From Papaver somniferum (Eukaryota > Streptophyta > Magnoliopsida > Ranunculales > Papaveraceae), in NCBI RefSeq assembly GCF_003573695.1, contig NC_039359.1:95105275-95169274 (forward strand): a stretch of 64,000 nucleotides of DNA. The letters run 5' to 3'. Both the position numbers and the translations under genes were made by a program. This document shows positions 47,700-58,790 of the stretch, piece after piece. The first letter of the stretch is position 1, and every line of letters starts with the position of its first letter. A model generated the notes under the pieces. The model saw only the letters and a list, made by a program, of their open reading frames with translations. It made no database searches and was not told where the DNA came from.

Positions 47700-49340
47700 T
47701 AGATGGAAATGTGGCCGTCGACTGTTGCAAGCCTTCGTTTTGGAAGCCATGAAGGGAAGGCCGGCATGGTATGGTTTAGGCGCAGCAAGATGGCTGGCAC
47801 GGCATGCCATTGGCACATGTGGCATGGTCGGCATGCCTTGGCGCGGTTTTGGCGTTGGGCCAAAGGTTACTATGCGTTGGTTGATGACCTTGGACAGCTA
47901 AGATTTGCATCTAAGATGGAAGGGTGGCTGTTGATTGTCGCACGCCTTCGTTTTGGCAGCCGTGAGGGGAAGGCCGGCATGGTACAATTTATGCACGGCA
48001 AGGTGGCTGGCAAGGCATGCCTTGGCGTGGTTTAGGCGTGGCCAAAACTAGGGTTTTGGAGTTGGGCCAAAGGTTACCATGCGTTGGTGGGTGACCTTGG
48101 ACGGTTAAGATTTGCATCTAAGATGGAAGGGTGGCCATTGATTGTCGCACGCCTTCGTTTTGGCAGCCGTGAGGGGAAGGCCCGCATGGTATGGTTTAAG
48201 CGCGGCAACGTGGCTGGCACATGTGGCATGGTTGGCATGCCTTGGCGCGATTTATGCGTGGCCAAACCTAGGGTTTTGGCGTTGGGCCAAAGGTTACCAT
48301 GCGTTGGTTGGTGACCTTGGACGGCTAAGATTTGCATCTAAGATGGAAGGGTGGTCGTTGATTGCCGCACGCCTTCGTTTTAGCAGCCGTGAGGGGAAGG
48401 ACGACATGGTATGGTTTAGGCGCATTAAGGTGGCTGACACGGCATGCCATTGGCACATGTGGCATGGTCGTCATGCCTTGGCGCGGTTTAGGCGTGGCCA
48501 AAACTAGGGTTTTGGCATTGGGCCAAAGGTTACCATGCGTTGGTTGGTGATCTTGGACGGTTAATATTTGCATCTAAGATGGAAGGGTGGTCGTTGATTG
48601 TCGCACGCCTTCGATTTGGCAGCCGTGAGGGGAAGGCCGACATGGTATGCTTTAGGCGCGGCAAGGTGGTTGGCACGGCATGCATTGGCACATGTGGCGT
48701 GGTCGGCATGCCTTTGCGCGGTTTAGGCGTGGGCGTTGGGCCAAAGGTTACTATGCGTTGGTTGGGGACCTTGGACGGGTAAGATATGAATCTAAGATGG
48801 AAGGGTGGCCATTCATTGTCGCACGCCTTCGTTTTGGCAGACGTAAAGGGAAGGCCGACATGGTATTGTTTAGGCGCGGCAAGGTGGCTGGCACGGCATA
48901 CCATTGGCGCATGTGGCATGGTCGGCATGCCTTGGCCCGATTTAGGCGTGACCAAAACTAGGTTTTGGCATTGGGCCAAAGGTTCCCATGCGTTGGCTGG
49001 CGACCTTGGACGGCTAAGATTTGCATCTAAGATGGAAGGGTAGTCGTTGATTGTCGCACGCCTTCGTTTTGGAAGCCGTAAAGGGAAGGCCGGCATGGTA
49101 TGGTTTAGGCCTGGCAAGGTGGATGGCACGGCATGCCATTGTCACATGTGGCATGGTCGGCATGCCTTGGAACGATTTAGGCGTGGCCAAAACTAGGGTT
49201 TTTGCGTTGAGCCAAAGGTTACCATACGTTGGATGGCGACCTTGGACGACTAAGATCTGAATCTCAGATGGAAGGGTGGTCGTTGATTGTTGCAACCCTT
49301 CGTTTTGGCAGCCAGCGGCATGTAGCGGGGCCTGCATGGC
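47700..49340. repeat. Tandem array of ~207-236-bp GC-rich units, left LTR
   Basis: The anchor GACCTTGGAC or a variant recurs at about 47887, 48094, 48314, 48550, 48778, 49003 and 49239, spacings 207, 220, 236, 228, 225 and 236. Each full unit carries GTTACCATGCGTTGG, CTAAGATTTGCATCTAAGAT, TTGTCGCACGCCTTCG, GGCATGGTATGG, GGCACGGCATGCCATTGG and CCAAAACTAGGG blocks. Shorter units lack the middle blocks. Many open frames here are a by-product of few stop codons. Confidence 0.88.
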
Positions 49341-50020
49341 TTTGGCATAGAATCGTAGCTGCATGTTTTTCCATTGGCACAGTGGCGCGGCTGGCATGGC
49401 TTGGCGCGGAGGTGTGGTTGGCACGGCATGCCGTTGGCACATGTGGTTCGGCTGGCATGGTTGGCATGCCTTGGCGCAGAGACGTGGCTGGCATGGTTTT
49501 CCATTGGCACGGTGGCGCGGCTGGCATGGTTGGCATGCTTTGGCGCGAAGACGTGGCTGGCATGGTTTGCCATTGGCACGGTGGTGCGGATAGCATGGTT
49601 GACATACCTTTGCGCGAAGACGTGGCTGGAATGGTTTGCCATTGGCACGGTGGTGCGACTGGCATGGTTGACATGCCTTAGCGTGGAGATGTGGCTGGCA
49701 CGGCTGGCATGGTTGGCATGCTTTGGCGCGGAGACGTGGATGGCATGGTTTTCCATTGGCACGGTGGTGCGGCTGACATGGTTGGCATGACTTGGCGCGG
49801 AGATGCGGCTGGCACGGCGGCGCGACTGGCAGGGTTGGCATGCTTTTGCGCGGAGACATGGCTGGCATGGTTTGCCATTGGCACGGCGGTGCGGCTAGCA
49901 TGCCTTGGCGCGGAGATGTGGACGGCACGACATGCCATTGGCTCATGCGGCTGGCATGGTTGGCATGCCTTGGCGCGGAGACGTGGCTGGCATGGTTTGC
50001 CATTGGCACGGTGGTGTAAG
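49340..50020. repeat. Sub-array of ~60-70-bp GGCATGG-rich units
   Basis: The anchor CCATTGGCAC or a variant recurs at 49371, 49501, 49570, 49639, 49752, 49874, 49934 and 50000. Units combine TGGCGCGGAGACGTGGCTGG, CATGGTTTGCCATTGGCACG and GTTGGCATGCC. TTGGCATGCCTTGG is a near-palindrome found throughout. Confidence 0.8.
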
Positions 50021-50470
50021 AATTTAGGGTTTGGTGTACGAAGGTGATGTCGGTCAATACTAAGGGTTTTACCGTGGAACATGACACATATATATGTAAA
50101 AAAAAAAAGGTACCCTGGTAATTCTTACGTAGGCGTGTTGAATGATTCAATAAATGCGCTAATGGTCCCAGTGACGTCATGTCAGATGTAAGGTTTTATG
50201 ATTTTAACCCTAAGCTAAAAACCACCATCAACATTAAGTCCCCTGCTTAGCTCGGAACAGGAGCATTGTTGCGAGGTAAGCATAAGATGGTGACAGGCGA
50301 GGACAAAATCGAAATGATAAGTCGTGAAAATATGGTCAAGAAAACCCGACTAACCTTTTTCGAGAGGTAAGGAGAGTTTGTGATTCTCGTGTTGGCGTCC
50401 TTGCAAAGATTCTACTTGTGGTGTTGCTGGCTAGAATGTGAAGTGGTGAGATGTAGATTATTGTCTTGGA

Positions 50471-50560
50471 ATGGGAGCCGCAGGCGTTGGTCGGCTTGGA
50501 ATGGGAGTCACAGGCGTTGGTCGGCTTGGAATTGAGGAAACTGGCTTCGGTCATCGGAAT
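50471..50560. repeat. Minisatellite, ~31-bp units
   Basis: GGAATGGGAG(C/T)C(G/A)CAGGCGTTGGTCGGCTT is repeated twice, followed by a degenerate third unit (GGAATTGAGGAAACTGGCTTCGG). Confidence 0.6.
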
Positions 50561-52240
50561 GGTGGAAACTTTCTTCAGTCCGCAGAATGGTGTAAACTGG
50601 TTTTAGAACTTCGGCTACCAAACGACGGTGATGATGCTGGAACTTCGGTTATCAAATGGTAGTGATGGCGCCTGGCAACTTTGTCGAAATCAGGGTTTGG
50701 GATGCCGAAACCCTAATTACTCCTTACTAAAATCATTGTAGAATTCTCGTACGAACTCGGATTTTGACGGTCTTCCCCTCCATCTGACCGGAAAAGAATT
50801 TCATATCTCCTTTCGCGGGAATATTTAGGTTTTGAGCTTGTTTAGGAGGTGAAAACGGCCCGACAGTGAAACTCAGGAAGAATTCAGGAGGGATGTTGCG
50901 GACCCGGGGTAGCATAGTCGCGCCGAGTCATCTGTTTCCGTTCATGAAGAAAGAAGAGAACTTTATTCTATGCAAAACTCTAGAAACTCCGTCCGTATGA
51001 AAAGAGGTATTGACCTTCTTCTGTTTTCTGTTGCTCGTTTGTATCCGCGCTTTCGTCTGCTGTTTCTCTCCAGTGGATTCCAAAATTTACCAAACTCCAT
51101 TGCATTCTTGGGACGGATGGATGTAATATATGCTCGGCAATGATCATGTCAGGGTTAATCTTGGAGATTGTGGTTGCGTTGTCGGTCCATCCTCGGCTTT
51201 AGGTTGTTCAGTGCCTGGACCTTCTGATCGTGATGATGATGTGATGTGAATGCTTGTATGATCGAAAACTTCTGGCGCCCCCGGATGAAATAGGGAGACG
51301 TTCCATTACCAATGTACTGCTATCAAGTCTTACAGGACTTTGTTCCAAGCGACATCCTTCGAACCATCTTCTGAATCTTGGACTATCGTATGGAAAGAGA
51401 TGTGGTAAGAAGTCCCCAGTTATACTTCGGTTTGATCCGATGACATGGATGAATATGTGAATGTATCTTTGTGGCGTGCTCTTGAAGTCTTCGGTGTACA
51501 TGTACAACTTCGTTTTGAGAAATTCCTGCGGCTCGTGAAACTTTGACAGTGATGATGTTAAAATCAGAAATAACCTGGTTGAGGGGAGTGAAAGCGTCTC
51601 ATGCTGGTAGTCCCCATGTGTATCCTATTTTCACTGCATCGCCTTGAATCCACGTCCACGTGATTTGATACAAGCTTATCGTACTCTTATGCATGTGACA
51701 CTGGGATGCTCAGGATATCGCATGGACGAAATATTCTGGATAGCGAAGATGTAGGAATGAGAGAGTTATGTTGTTTATCATGGCTCCCTCTGTTTCTTCA
51801 AGAAAATGTTTCAGCCGCGTCTCTGGAGTTATCTCATGAGTCTTTGATGGACGTCGATGGACTGCAAAGAGAAGTCCCCAGTCGCATTTTTCTTCAGTTT
51901 CTGAAGTTGTTTTCCTCTGAGTAGGCTTGGGATCCTCCGCGGCCTCGTAAAGTTTTGAAGGCGTCTTCTAGACAAAGAGGTGGTGATATTCTTGCGCTGC
52001 ACCCTTGAAGAGTAGATGACCTTGTTGCGGCTATGGACTTTTGGTTGATTGTATCTTCTGAGCTTTGACAGTGAAGGGATTCCGTGTATATCCTCAATCC
52101 TCAAGTATGGTTTACATGTTTCCATCTTTGTAGTGTTGCTGCTGTGGTGAAGCTCTGGCCGGTATCAACAAACGAGCGGCAACAATTCTTGGTAGCATAT
52201 GTAATAAGAAGAGGCTACATTGTCGTGGTAACAAAGTAGG

Positions 52241-52330
52241 ATGGCTGGAGTTGTATGGGCATCCGTGGAAGTAAAAGGATTGGCTGGAGTTGTACGGGAA
52301 TCCGTGGAAGTAAAAGGATTGGATGGATGC
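52241..52330. repeat. Minisatellite, ~41-bp units
   Basis: GGCTGGAGTTGTAYGGG, ATCCGTGGAAGTAAAAGGATT occurs twice in direct tandem. Confidence 0.7.
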
Positions 52331-52479
52331 GTAAGCGCGCAAACTGTCCATGACTACGAAGATTGGTTGGTTGTGATCATGATCCTTGACATGGGGAGCG
52401 TGGTGGTACGACCCTTTGCAGGAAGAAGCATCGTTGAAGCAGCTTCGGCTCTTGGAGAAGATGTTGAAACTTAAGAAGC

Positions 52480-52632
52480 CGAACGTTGAAGCCTCGTCTT
52501 CGGATCCTGGAGAAGCTTATAGAGAGAACGCTGAAACGGAGCGGCTGTTGGAGCGAGCGTTGAAGCGGAGCGGCTATCGAAGTGATCGTTGAAGCGGAGT
52601 CGCTGCCGGAGAATGTTGAAGCGGAGAGGCTG
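52480..52632. repeat. Minisatellite, ~30-35-bp units (GTTGAAGCGGAG)
   Basis: Four to five degenerate units built on GTTGAAGCGGAGCGGCT or GCTGAAACGGAGCGGCT, separated by short variable spacers. Confidence 0.65.
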
Positions 52633-53039
52633 CGTTAATCAGTATGTTGTCAAACTGGACAACCTTCAAGCGAAAAATGGTTAGGAGTCCCCAGTTCCAT
52701 CTATCAATCGTGCTTTCCAAGAGAGGTTGGGGTTTGGGAACGACTTCTCTGGTTGGAAACAGCTGCTTCCCTGATGCAGTGTGGTTGAGGGATGCAAATA
52801 TGCCTTGACGTTGCGCCTTGGAGAAATATAGAATCTCACATAAATGTTTCATCATAGACTGCACGATTTTGCGGGCGAAGTCCTCAGAAATCATGCATCT
52901 CCTGACAGGGAAAAGAGTCTTTGTGAACTCAGGGAGGTTGCTGATTTTTCTTTGCTTAGATTTTGGAGAAGTCGTTCCTGATATTTTCGTGTAATGAAAT
53001 TAAATTGTTGATTCCCTTATACTGGGCGTTCAAGAGCAA

Positions 53040-53215
53040 CGCTGGAAGGATACAAGCTGCTGGCGCAGGGAAGATGCAAGCTGTTAGCGCTGGAAAGGAT
53101 GCAAGCTGCTGGCGCTGGAAAGATGCAAGCTGTTGTAAAGATGCAAGTTGTTAGCGCTAGAAGGATGCAAGCTGCTGGCGCTGGAAAGATGCAAGTTGTT
53201 AGCGCTAGATCGGCT
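53040..53215. repeat. Minisatellite, GATGCAAGCTGCTGGCGCTGGAAA units
   Basis: About six units of 24-27 bp (GATGCAAGYTGYTRGCGCTRGAAR); one unit is shortened near 53130. On the other strand it reads as Cys/Ile/Pro/Ala repeats. Confidence 0.8.
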
Positions 53216-53544
53216 TGGAATGGGCGCTGGCTTAGCATGGACGCTGGCTTGAATTTGGTATGGCGCGCACTGTCGGCTGGGCATGGCGCGGACTGTTGGC
53301 TTGGCACGGCGCTGGCTTGGCGTGGCGCGGCACGGACTTGTTCTTGCGGGCCCAATTGCCTCTTTCCATACGTAGCTCAAATAAAAAAATCATTTCCTTA
53401 TTCAAATTCCAAAAATGTTATGCGTATGAAAGGGGTTGGCTCTCCTTTTTATCTCGTATCTTTGTTCTCACGTCCTGGTGTTAGCGGTAGCGCGGTAGAA
53501 ATAAAGTGGGCAAGCATATTCCAGCTATGTACTCCAGCGTTTCT

Positions 53545-53690
53545 CTTTCAATTTGTTTTCTTGTGTTGGTGCAAACCCTAGCCATAGGTATTCCTTCCAT
53601 AAATCTGTAGAAATATTGTTCTTTTGAACTGGTGTAAACCCTAGCCGTGGGTATGCCTTTCATAAACTTGTAGAAACACTTCGTCATAAA
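53545..53690. repeat. ~70-bp duplication in the LARD interior
   Basis: TGGTGCAAACCCTAGCCATAGG and TGGTGTAAACCCTAGCCGTGGG each precede TAT(T/G)CCTT(C/T)CATAAA and TGTAGAAA, about 71 bp apart. Confidence 0.6.
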
Positions 53691-54331
53691 CAATTCCTCT
53701 TCGAATATCACCGTAGTAACGTCGGCTACCTCATGAATAGTGACGGGTAATCATTATTATGCAAAGTAGGCACATAAAAAGGCAAACAAAGCGCTTGGTT
53801 TATGGTTTTGATTTTCTAGATTTTTGGGTTGATAGACAAGTATTACCCTTGAGGGTTTTGTATTATTATTTGGAATGAACTATTTTAGAATATTGATGTT
53901 TTTGGTTATGAATATAAGTGGCATGAGTACCCCAGGGAAGTCATGGAATTGTGAATGTTGTGCGATAGTAGAAAGCATGAAACACGGGAAAAATATGGCT
54001 ATCAGTTTTTTATCGACCCTGTGAAGATTTGAAGTAGTAAACCATGTATTTTGCCTAGCAAGACTTACTCGGTTTTTCAGATCTCCTGATGAAAAAGAAT
54101 CTCCCGGGTGTAAGACCGAGTTTTGTGGGAAGCACCGCCGTGACTGTGGAAAGTCCCCAGTCATCCCTTGCCGTGTCATGACTGTTAACTGGGCCGTCTG
54201 GTAACTGAGTCGTCGATCCCTGGGCGGGTAGTTTGGATTCTACCGTCCTGACGTCTGGGTCGAAATATGAGATCGAGGATTGAAAGTTGACATTGTAACC
54301 GAAAGATCAATCTCCCACTGTGGTCGCCAAT

Positions 54332-55260
54332 TATTTGAGGGTGAAAAAGGTTTCTGTTGATTTCGGTAACTTCGGGTGTGGGGGTGAGAAACGAGTTTAA
54401 ACCCTAAACAACGTACTGCAAGGGAGTACTTTAGATTCAAGAGATCAATCTGTACAAATCCGGCCTAAACCAAGAAATGGCCGTTCCAGACTTGCTTCGG
54501 TCACAAAGAGGAGGATAAGGGTTGGTTTTGGGGAGGGAAGCGAAGAGAGTGTTGAGAACAGAATAGTTGATCCTGGAAGAGTAGTTGTTTTGTGACTTTC
54601 ATCAGAAAGTGGGAAGCTAACAGATGGGAAAGCTAGCAAACGTTTTCTGAGTGGTGTACGCTCCTGACCAGAACTTGTTGCTCGGTGGAAATAGGGAAGA
54701 CCTATTTATACAAGTCTAAGTGAAACGTACTTTGGTATCGTAAGAAATGGAAAACAAATGAGTAAATGGGAGGAGGTGGTAACCATAAACGCCTGGAATT
54801 GATGTTCCATAAAAGAAAGTGTTTTACCATTACTTCTTGTATTTACTAACCGCATCATCCTTATGACACTGTCTTGTAACGGGCGTAGTGTACGCCGCAC
54901 GCTGTAAACCTCCAAACCAATACCCAATGAGCATCCCCCAGTTTGTGACATGTGTTGATGTCTCGAGTGTTTTCGTGGAAAACATGTAGCATGTTGATGT
55001 TGTTTGGCAAGTTGAGCTTGGGAAATTTGCCGGCTCGGTGCTGACCTTCGACGGTTGAGATTTTGCATCTTGGAAGGAAGGGTAGGCATTGATTATTGCA
55101 ACCCTTCGTTTGGTAGCCAGTGGCATGAAATCATGGCCAACATGGCTTTAATATGGCCTAGTTTAGGCGTGGCCAAAAGCTAAGGGTTTGGCATTGTTTG
55201 GGCGCGACCAAAACTAGGGTTTGGCATCGAGCCAAAAGGTTGCCCTGCGTTAGCTAGTAA
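54332..55260 (-). repeat. 5' LTR of the LARD-like element, unique part
   Basis: Near-copy of 46750-47690. The terminal CA (minus strand) has become TA here. TATA box at 54703-54710. Confidence 0.8.
54703..54710 (-). promoter_or_regulatory. TATA box in the right LTR
   Basis: TATAAATA on the minus strand, equivalent to 47121-47128. Confidence 0.6.
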
Positions 55261-56977
55261 CCTTGAACGGCTAAGATTTGCGTCTTAGATAGAAATGTGG
55301 TGGTCGATTGTTGCAATCCTTCATTTTGGAAGCCGTGAAGGGAAGGCCGGCATGGCATGGTTTAGGCGCAACAAGATGGCTGGCACGGCATGCCATTGGC
55401 ACATGTGGCATGGTCGGCATGCCTTGGCGCGGTTTTGGCGTTGGTACAAAGGTTACCATGCGTTGGTTGGTGACCTTGGACGGCTAAGATTTGCATCTAA
55501 GATGGAAAGGTGGCCGTTGATTGTCGCACGCCTTCGTTTTGGCAGCCGTGAGGGGAAGGCCGGCATGGTATGGTTTAGGCGCGGCAAGGTGGCTGGCACG
55601 GCATGCCATTGGCACATGTGGCATGATCAGCATGCCTTGGAGCGGTTTAGGAGTGGCCAAAACTAGGGTTTTGGCGTTGGGCCAAAGGTTACCATGCGTT
55701 GGTTGGTGAACTTGGACGGTTAAGATTTGCATCTAATATGGAAGGCTGGCCATTGATTGTCGCACGCCTTCGTTTTTGCATCCGTGAGGGGAAGGCCCGC
55801 ATGGTATGGTTTAGGCGCGGTAAGGTGGATGGCATGGCATGCCTTGGCGCGGTTTAGGCGTGGCCAAAACTAGGGTTATGGCGTTGGGCCAATGGTTACC
55901 ATGCGTTGGTTGGTGACCTTGGACGGCTAAGATTTGCATTTAAGATGGAAGGATGGTCGTTGATTGTCGCACGCCTTCTTTTTGGCAGCCGCGAGGGGAA
56001 GGACGGCATGGTATGGTTTAGGCGCGGCAAGGTGGCTGGCACGGCATGCCATTGGCACATGTGGCATGGTCGGCATGCCTTGGCGCGGTTTAGGCGTGGC
56101 CAAAACTAGGGTTTTGGCGTTGGGTCAAAGGTTACCATGTGTTGGTTGGTGACCTTGGACGGTTAAGATTTTCATCTAAGATGGAAGGGTGGCCGTTGAT
56201 TGTCGCACGCCTTCGTTTTGGCAGCCATGAGGGGAAGGCCCGCATGGTATGGTTTAGGCGCGGCAAGGTGGCTGGAACGGCATGCCTTGGCGCGGTTTAG
56301 GCGTGGCCAAAACTAGGGTTATGGCGTTGGGCCAAAGGTTACCATGCGTTGGTTGGGGACCTTGGACGGCTAAGATTTCCATCTAAGATGGAAGGGTGGC
56401 CATTGATTGTCGCACGTCTTCGTTTTGGCAGACGTAAAGGGAAGGCTGACATGGTATGGTTTAGGCGCGGCAAGGTGGATGGCACGGCATGCCATTGGCA
56501 CATGTGGCATGGTCGGCATGCCTTGGCGCGATTTAGGCGTGGCCAAAACTAGGGTTTTGGCATTGGGCCAAAGGTTACCATGCGTTGGCTGGAGACCTTG
56601 GACGGCTAAGATTTGCATTTAAGATGGAAGGGTGGTCGTTGATTGTCGCACGCCTTCGTTTTGGCAGCCGTAAAGGGAAGGCCGGCATGGTATGGTTTAG
56701 GCGCGGCAAGGTGGTTGGCACGGCATGCCATTGGCACATGTGGCATGGTCGGCATGCCTTGGCGCAGTTTAGGAGTGGCCAAAACTAGGGTTTTGGCGTT
56801 GGGACAAAGGTTACCATACGTTGGCTGGCGACCTTGGACGGCTAAGATTTTCATCTAAGATGGAAGGGTGGTCGGATTGTCGCACGCCTTCGTTTTGGCA
56901 GCCAGCGGCATGTAGCGGGGCCGACATGGCTTTGGCATGGAATCATGGCTGGCATGGTTTTCCATTGGCACGGTGGC
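55260..56977. repeat. Tandem array of ~236-bp units, right LTR, first block
   Basis: Same units as in the left LTR; the last two, near 56349 and 56585, are exactly 236 bp apart. It ends at CCATTGGCACGGTGGC, where the solo LTR is inserted. Confidence 0.88.
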
Positions 56978-58588
56978 TGATAAGCATGTATATGCTACAT
57001 TTTATACCCATATTTATATTAGCTATGATACAATATTTTAGTTACTAATACTATTTTAGTGCTTTTGTAGAAAGTACAAGTGAATTCGATCATCCAGCGA
57101 ATAAACAGCAAAAGGTGAGACTTAATGGTGTTTGCGACGAAAATGGAAAAATGTGGTTGGCCTGGTATTTCCATATATCAGCAACCACAATGATGAAATG
57201 TGGTTGGCCTGATATTTCCATGTATCAGCAACCAAAATGATCAATTATGCTGGCCGGGTATTTCTATATATCAGCAACACTTATTATGTTGGCCTGGTGT
57301 TTCCATGTATCAGCAGCCGGGTTGGCCTGGTATTTCCATGTATCAGCAACCACAATTATGAAATGGGGTTGGCCTGGTGTTTCCATATATCAGCAACCAC
57401 AATGATGAAATGAGGTTGGCCTGGTATTTCCATATATAAGCAACCACAATGAAAAAAATGACAAAGTGTAGCTGGCCTGGTATCTCCATATATATCAGCA
57501 GCATAAAATTGTTTCATAGGCGAGGCACAAACGCAGCAAATGAATTGAAATCAAAGTGGGGTTGGCACATGCAAACTGAAAATGGGAGTATCTTATCTTT
57601 CTTACAAATATATTCCACCGGGAAAGATAATTTATTTGCCATGTGAATAATTAATTGAGGAATATTTACACGTGAGATTATTTTGGAAATAAAGTAACTC
57701 TTTCTTCATTTAGGAGATTTTGGAAATAAGGAGAGATTATTATTTCATTGGAAGAAAGAGGTGGCAATACTATTTGGGGAAAGATATTGATGACGACATC
57801 AACTTGCATGCAAGATATTTTCATAGAATAATTTATTTTGATTCTTTGATTAATGAAATAAAAGAAAGGAAAGGTTATAAGAAGGGGTGTCGACTGTTTG
57901 AGAGGAGAGCCCGGCCACAGGGCCGTAAGTAGAGAACGGTTTTGAAGTTTTGTTTTCGATTCTTCATTTTTCATTAGCTAGAGTTTGATTTTAATATGTT
58001 TATGGCTTTTGAGAAAGCCATGTCTAGCTAAAGTCATGTTAGGGTTTAGGTAGAAACCAATTTAATTGTGTAAACTCCACATTTATATGCTCAATAATGA
58101 TTTGAATGACTATTAGTTTCTTCATATGGCTTGGTATTTTATTGTTCATGTGATTTTCTTGATTATTTATGCTTTTCAATTGATTTGGCGTGCTTTGGTT
58201 AAGTTCTTTGACGTGATATGCTTTAGGATTGATAGGTAATGCTTTAGAATCACTACCCATGAAGCGAAGAAAATTACAGCGGAGAAACAATATTTGAAAA
58301 TGCATGGAATATATTTTTAATGACTAGTAGAATTTGCATAATTAATTAGTGGAAACCGAAAATCCTAATAACCCGCTCTCATTTTGTTTACTGTTAGAAT
58401 TATTATTATTTCATTTTGTTCCAAATTTCTGAAAATCGTTCAAACATTATCTTGTCGATTAGTTAGTTTTGATATTAATTAGTAGTAGTATTTCACACTC
58501 CTCGTGGGAACGACCTGTACTTGCCATTGTTCTGCTAGTTAGACACTGTGCACTTGCAGTATTTTATTGTAGGTTTCCCAACCTACCA
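56978..58588 (+). mobile_element. Solo LTR of an Athila-like Ty3/gypsy element
   Basis: An LTR of about 1.6 kb starts TGATAAGCATG and ends ...CCCAACCTACCA, and is followed at once by array sequence, not by an internal region. GTGGC occurs on both sides (56973-56977 and 58589-58593) as the 5-bp target duplication. The uninterrupted site is still visible in the left LTR at 49371 (CCATTGGCACAGTGGCGCGG). Confidence 0.88.
57155..57490 (+). repeat. ~47-bp minisatellite in the Athila-like LTR
   Basis: About eight units of GGTTGGCCTGGTATTTCCAT, ATATCAGCAACCACAATGAT, GAAATG. Starts at about 57155, 57202, 57249, 57287, 57320, 57367, 57414 and 57470. Two middle units are shortened. Confidence 0.85.
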
Positions 58589-58790
58589 GTGGCGCGGCTG
58601 GCATGGTTGGCATGCCTTGGCGCGGAGGTGTGGCTGGAACGGCATGCCATTGGCACATGTGGTGCGGCTGGCATGGTTGGCATGCCTTGGCGCGGAGACG
58701 TGGCTGGCATGGTTTGCCATTGGCACGGTGGCGCGGCTGGCATGCTTTGGCGCGGAGACGTGGCTAGCATGGTTGGCATGCCTTGGCGCG
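58589..58790. repeat. Array remnant right of the solo LTR
   Basis: Continues the array with the ~60-70-bp GGCATGG sub-units seen at 49380-49560 in the left LTR, then switches to the 236-bp units at about 58790, the duplication junction. Confidence 0.75.

Larger units (their letters stand above)
46750..50233 (-). repeat. 3' LTR of the LARD-like element, with embedded arrays
   Basis: In element orientation it starts TGTTGATGGTGG (50233) right after AGCAGGGGACTTAA and ends CCCTCAAACA (46750), 3484 bp. U3 holds a TGACGTCA element (50172-50179), the GC-rich arrays and then unique sequence with the TATA box. R/U5 occupy the last 370 bp or so. Confidence 0.75.
50234..54331 (-). other. Internal region of the LARD-like element
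   Basis: 4.1 kb with no credible protein. On the minus strand ACTGGGGACT-type tracts recur (plus-strand AGTCCCCAGT at about 51410, 51876, 52688 and 54155; AGTCCCCATG at about 51612; AAGTCCCCTGC at 50238). Several minisatellites are embedded (separate entries). The primer site TTGGCGACCACAGTGGGAG lies at its right edge. Confidence 0.65.
46750..58790 (-). mobile_element. Large non-autonomous LTR element (LARD-like)
   Basis: Minus-strand LTR element. The 3' LTR is 46750-50233, the internal region 50234-54331, and the 5' LTR starts at 54332 and runs right; its far end is not in the window because of later rearrangement. Evidence: a second copy of 46750-47700 at 54332-55300, TG/CA ends in the left copy, a GGCG-type primer site next to the 5' LTR (about 54312-54331), and a purine tract next to the 3' LTR. 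No gag or pol coding was found in 4.1 kb, as in large retrotransposon derivatives (LARDs) that depend on other elements. Confidence 0.75.
55645..58790. repeat. 3146-bp tandem duplication, copy 1
   Basis: Contains array units, the solo LTR and about 200 bp of array to its right. From GTTTAGGAGTGGCC at 55645 onward it is nearly identical to the sequence starting at 58791. Constant offset 3146 bp as far as the LTR end; only scattered single differences were noticed. Confidence 0.88.

Noticed and set aside
47703..49129. Many open frames of 60-200 codons on both strands
   Set aside because: They are the 236-bp array read in different frames. The unit is not a multiple of three, no start or domain is conserved, and overlapping frames are equally open.
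53099..53581. 160-codon plus-strand frame
   Set aside because: It begins in a minisatellite and has no family signal; it lies in the non-coding interior of an LTR element.
58039..58305. 88-codon minus-strand frame, duplicated at 61185-61451
   Set aside because: It lies inside the LTR and is duplicated with it; no family signal.
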